Positions 6,965-8,584 of a DNA stretch of 8,584 nucleotides are shown piece after piece. The notes beneath the pieces were generated by a model. That model worked only from the letters and a program-made list of their open reading frames with translations. It was not told where the DNA came from and did not search any database. The translations under genes and the position numbers were made by a program. Source of the DNA: Desulfofustis sp. (GTDB lineage Bacteria > Desulfobacterota > Desulfobulbia > Desulfobulbales > Desulfocapsaceae); the NCBI GenBank assembly GCA_029287755.1, contig JARFQM010000149.1:1-8584 (forward strand), written 5' to 3'. Position 1 is the first letter of the stretch. The number at the start of each line of letters is the position of its first letter.

Positions 6965-6992
6965 CTGCTTTACTTCTCCCATCGGGTATGCC

Positions 6993-7034
6993 AAAACCAC
7001 ACACCCGCCTGGCAGTGGGCCAGACGGGTGTGTG
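6993..7034 (-). terminator. Intrinsic terminator after the lipoprotein gene
   Basis: A perfect 10-bp stem (6998-7007 with 7025-7034, CACACACCCG/CGGGTGTGTG) is continued, after one mismatch, by CTGG/CCAG (7009-7012 with 7020-7023) around a 7-nt loop. On the minus strand it is followed by GTTTTGG. It starts about 20 nt beyond the lipoprotein stop codon, the usual place for a Rho-independent terminator. The U-run is short, so some read-through into the TtcA-like gene is likely. Confidence 0.72.
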
Positions 7035-7054
7035 TTGTCAGTGAATATTCGGCT

Positions 7055-7813
7055 CTATAGATAGGGGCATTGCGCTATTTTTTCTTCGACGCCAAGGGTG
7101 GCAAGCTCCTCGACGGTGAGCCATTTGAGGCCGTACTTGTGGGCCGACATGATATTGCTCATCAATGACTGCTGGGTTTCATCGAAGGTAGCCGACCAGA
7201 TAACCGACCCATCAGAGGTGTCGAAAAGCTTCATGGAAAAGGCCACCGAGGCGGGAGAATCGGCCCCGTAATTACCTCCGACACGCTCCACATAGCGGGA
7301 CAGGGTGGTAACCAGAACGGCGTTGCATTTCAGTTCCGAATAGATGGACCTGAGCAGGGACGCCTGGGTCATTTCGGACTCTGGGAGCAGTGATGTCAGT
7401 TGCCGATTGGACAAAAATCTCACCGTGTCATGCCCTCTCAGCGCATCCTTGATTTGCTGGTCAAGAAAACCGGCGCCTTTTTCGAGTTTTGCTGCATTCT
7501 GATACGTCAGTGCATCATCTGACTGCGCTTCAGCCATGGCCGGAAACCCAGTGCTGTCAATCATCCTTATGGTTTCCTTCTGTTCACGTTCCATAGCCTG
7601 CGCCCCGGTTCCGCCTTTCGCACCAGCCTGGTCGAATGAACCTTTATCGGACCTCAAATCGGTCATCACCGGAAGGGCGATGATGCAGGGCACCTGCATC
7701 CTGGCGGCCTGTTTCTCCTCTTCCGTAGGCAGCGGCTGTTTGCTGCTGCATGCGGCCAGCAGTATGGTGAAAGCCGTCACCATGAGCACCAACAACACGT
7801 TCCATCTATTCAC
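7055..7813 (-). CDS. Uncharacterised lipoprotein
   Basis: This 252-residue protein has a classic lipoprotein signal: basic MNRWN, a hydrophobic core, then the lipobox LAAC with Cys22 as the lipidated residue. Ser follows at +2, which in E. coli favours outer-membrane sorting. A low-complexity linker rich in Glu, Lys, Gly and Ala (about 25-115) precedes a C-terminal mixed alpha/beta domain (about 120-250; VRFLSNRQLTSLL, NAVLVTTLSRYVER, VAFSMKLFDTSDGSVIWSATF). The pattern of a strand, a 'substance of the body' turn and an IWSATF strand faintly recalls CsgG/LpoB/GNA1162-like periplasmic domains, but I cannot assign a family. Three further cysteines remain in the mature chain, one of them five residues from the end (QCPYL). 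GTG 7813 has a GAGGT site 5 nt upstream and gives a compact signal peptide. A longer form from GTG 7849, overlapping the hisB stop by one base, is possible. It is probably co-transcribed with hisB. Confidence 0.8.
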   Translation of the reverse strand: MNRWNVLLVLMVTAFTILLAACSSKQPLPTEEEKQAARMQVPCIIALPVMTDLRSDKGSFDQAGAKGGTGAQAMEREQKETIRMIDSTGFPAMAEAQSDDALTYQNAAKLEKGAGFLDQQIKDALRGHDTVRFLSNRQLTSLLPESEMTQASLLRSIYSELKCNAVLVTTLSRYVERVGGNYGADSPASVAFSMKLFDTSDGSVIWSATFDETQQSLMSNIMSAHKYGLKWLTVEELATLGVEEKIAQCPYL

Positions 7814-7818
7814 CGTAC

Positions 7819-7823
7819 ACCTC
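7819..7823 (-). promoter_or_regulatory. Ribosome binding site favouring the shorter lipoprotein start
   Basis: GAGGT (complement of 7819-7823) lies 5 nt before GTG 7813. The alternative GTG 7849 has only a loose AAGGGG about 8 nt upstream and would add 12 residues in front of the signal peptide. Confidence 0.5.
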
Positions 7824-7848
7824 GATCGCAAAGGTTTGGGTTTCTCCA

Positions 7849-8451
7849 CTATAACGACCCCTTGGAGGACAATACTGCGGTGCTTCCTTCCCTCAGTGCC
7901 GTCGCTTCGTTGACCGCCCGCCCGAGCGCCTTGAATACCGCTTCGATGATATGATGCGCGTTTTCACCGTGAACCAGGTCGACGTGCAAAGTCATTCCAC
8001 CATGCAGCGCCAGGGCTCTTAAAAACTCCTTGGCCAGAATGGTGTCAAAGGTTCCCACCTTTTGATCGCAAAGATCCACGCCGTAATGCAGATAGGGCCG
8101 GTTGGAGAAGTCAACCACTACCCTGGCCAGGGTCTCGTCCATCGGTACATAACTGAGCCCGTAACGGTTGATGCCTCCCTTGTCGCCCAGGCCGTGGTAA
8201 AATGCCTGTCCAAGACAAATGCCGACGTCTTCAACGGTATGGTGATCATCGACCTCCAGGTCACCAGTGGCGCTGACGCTGAGGTCGAATGACCCGTGCA
8301 CGGAGAAAAGGGTAAGCATATGATCGAGAAACCCCACCCCGGTGTTGATCGATGACTTTCCCGAACCGTCAATGGTCAGACTGAGTGATATATCGGTTTC
8401 GGCTGTGCTTCTTTCAATCGCGGCCGTGCGGGGTCGCTCTTCTCTTTTCAT
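7849..8451 (-). CDS. hisB: Imidazoleglycerol-phosphate dehydratase
   Basis: This is a 200-residue monofunctional dehydratase. It converts imidazole glycerol phosphate to imidazole acetol phosphate, the sixth step of histidine synthesis; family members form 24-mers with Mn(II) sites. Visible motifs are TGVGFLDHML (37-46), the metal-binding DDHHTVEDVG (68-77), the central PMDETLA (103-109), and the second His-rich motif NAHHIIEAVFKALG (164-177). There is no N-terminal HAD histidinol-phosphatase domain as in E. coli HisB. ATG 8451 is preferred, with a weak AGG about 7 nt upstream. The frame extends to TTG 8472, which has no visible binding site. The stop codon shares one base with a possible GTG of the lipoprotein gene. 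No other his genes are in the window; they may lie beyond the contig end. Confidence 0.96.
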   Translation of the reverse strand: MKREERPRTAAIERSTAETDISLSLTIDGSGKSSINTGVGFLDHMLTLFSVHGSFDLSVSATGDLEVDDHHTVEDVGICLGQAFYHGLGDKGGINRYGLSYVPMDETLARVVVDFSNRPYLHYGVDLCDQKVGTFDTILAKEFLRALALHGGMTLHVDLVHGENAHHIIEAVFKALGRAVNEATALREGSTAVLSSKGSL

Positions 8452-8472
8452 AAGGCTGCCTGGCTTCTTCAA

Positions 8473-8541
8473 TTGGGTTGAAAAGCGTTCGATTTAATTA
8501 CTAATAAACATTTTTAAATATTGTTCATATTTATACTACAT
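8473..8541 (-). promoter_or_regulatory. AT-rich leader and probable promoter region of hisB
   Basis: This stretch is far richer in A and T than the rest of the window, as expected upstream of a first gene. It holds TATA-like hexamers on the minus strand (TATAAA near 8536-8531, TAGTAA and TATTAG near 8500-8508). It also holds an imperfect palindrome centred in AACAATATTTAAAAATGTT (about 8507-8525). No -35/-10 pair is good enough to call, and the upstream half of the best TATAAA candidate would lie beyond the genuine sequence. Confidence 0.35.
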
Positions 8542-8584
8542 CTGTCTCTTATACACATCTCCGAGCCCACGAGACGGCACTAAG
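8542..8584. other. Nextera (Tn5) sequencing adapter, not genomic DNA
   Basis: Positions 8542-8560 read CTGTCTCTTATACACATCT, the 19-bp Tn5 mosaic end used in Nextera libraries. Positions 8561-8575 (CCGAGCCCACGAGAC) complete the reverse complement of the read-2 transposase adapter. The last nine bases are most likely the start of an i7 index. The tail is untrimmed adapter at a contig end and should be masked. Confidence 0.97.

Noticed and set aside
6308..7060. A 250-codon plus-strand open frame opposite the TtcA-like gene
   Set aside because: The minus strand carries the PP-loop and cluster cysteines; this frame is a shadow and also crosses the terminator hairpin.
1..8541. CRISPR array, prophage, toxin-antitoxin pair or defence cluster
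   Set aside because: No spaced direct repeats, phage structural genes, small overlapping gene pairs or nuclease/helicase domains were seen; the genes are mainly housekeeping and stress functions.
8542..8560. Tn5 mosaic end suggesting a transposon boundary
   Set aside because: It continues directly into the Nextera read-2 adapter and index-like bases at the contig end, so it is library sequence.

Overview
This 8,584-base window looks like a complete metagenomic or isolate contig from a Gram-negative bacterium with mid-range GC. The right end is sequencing adapter (8542-8584), so genuine DNA stops at about 8541. The gene content (an FtnA-type ferritin, a UspA protein, a FAA1/FadD15-type acyl-CoA synthetase, a UbiE/MenG-family methyltransferase, a TtcA-type tRNA thiolase and stand-alone HisB) would suit an anaerobic Desulfobacterota (deltaproteobacterial) lineage. 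That placement is inference from protein style only.

Layout, left to right. 1-381 is an unrecognised plus-strand reading frame cut by the contig edge. Everything else is on the minus strand, so transcription runs right to left. Read in that direction the order is: AT-rich leader (8452-8541), hisB, an uncharacterised lipoprotein, a strong hairpin terminator (6993-7034), a TtcA-family tRNA thiolase, a 124-bp imperfect palindrome (6110-6233), asnS, ubiE/menG, a long-chain acyl-CoA synthetase overlapping ubiE by 4 nt, uspA with its own leader, and ferritin with its own recognisable promoter. There are no tRNA or rRNA genes, CRISPR arrays, transposase genes or phage genes.

How the genes may work together. 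hisB and the lipoprotein abut and are probably co-transcribed. asnS, ubiE and the acyl-CoA synthetase form a tight run (53-nt gap, then an ATGA overlap) linking translation, quinone methylation and fatty-acid activation. uspA and ferritin are separate stress and iron-storage units.

No new defence system or mobile system is visible. The items most worth a second look are the 124-bp palindrome, the terminator that sits on the longest possible start of the TtcA-like gene, the departures of the UbiE-like protein from its family signatures, the unidentified lipoprotein beside hisB, and the adapter tail.
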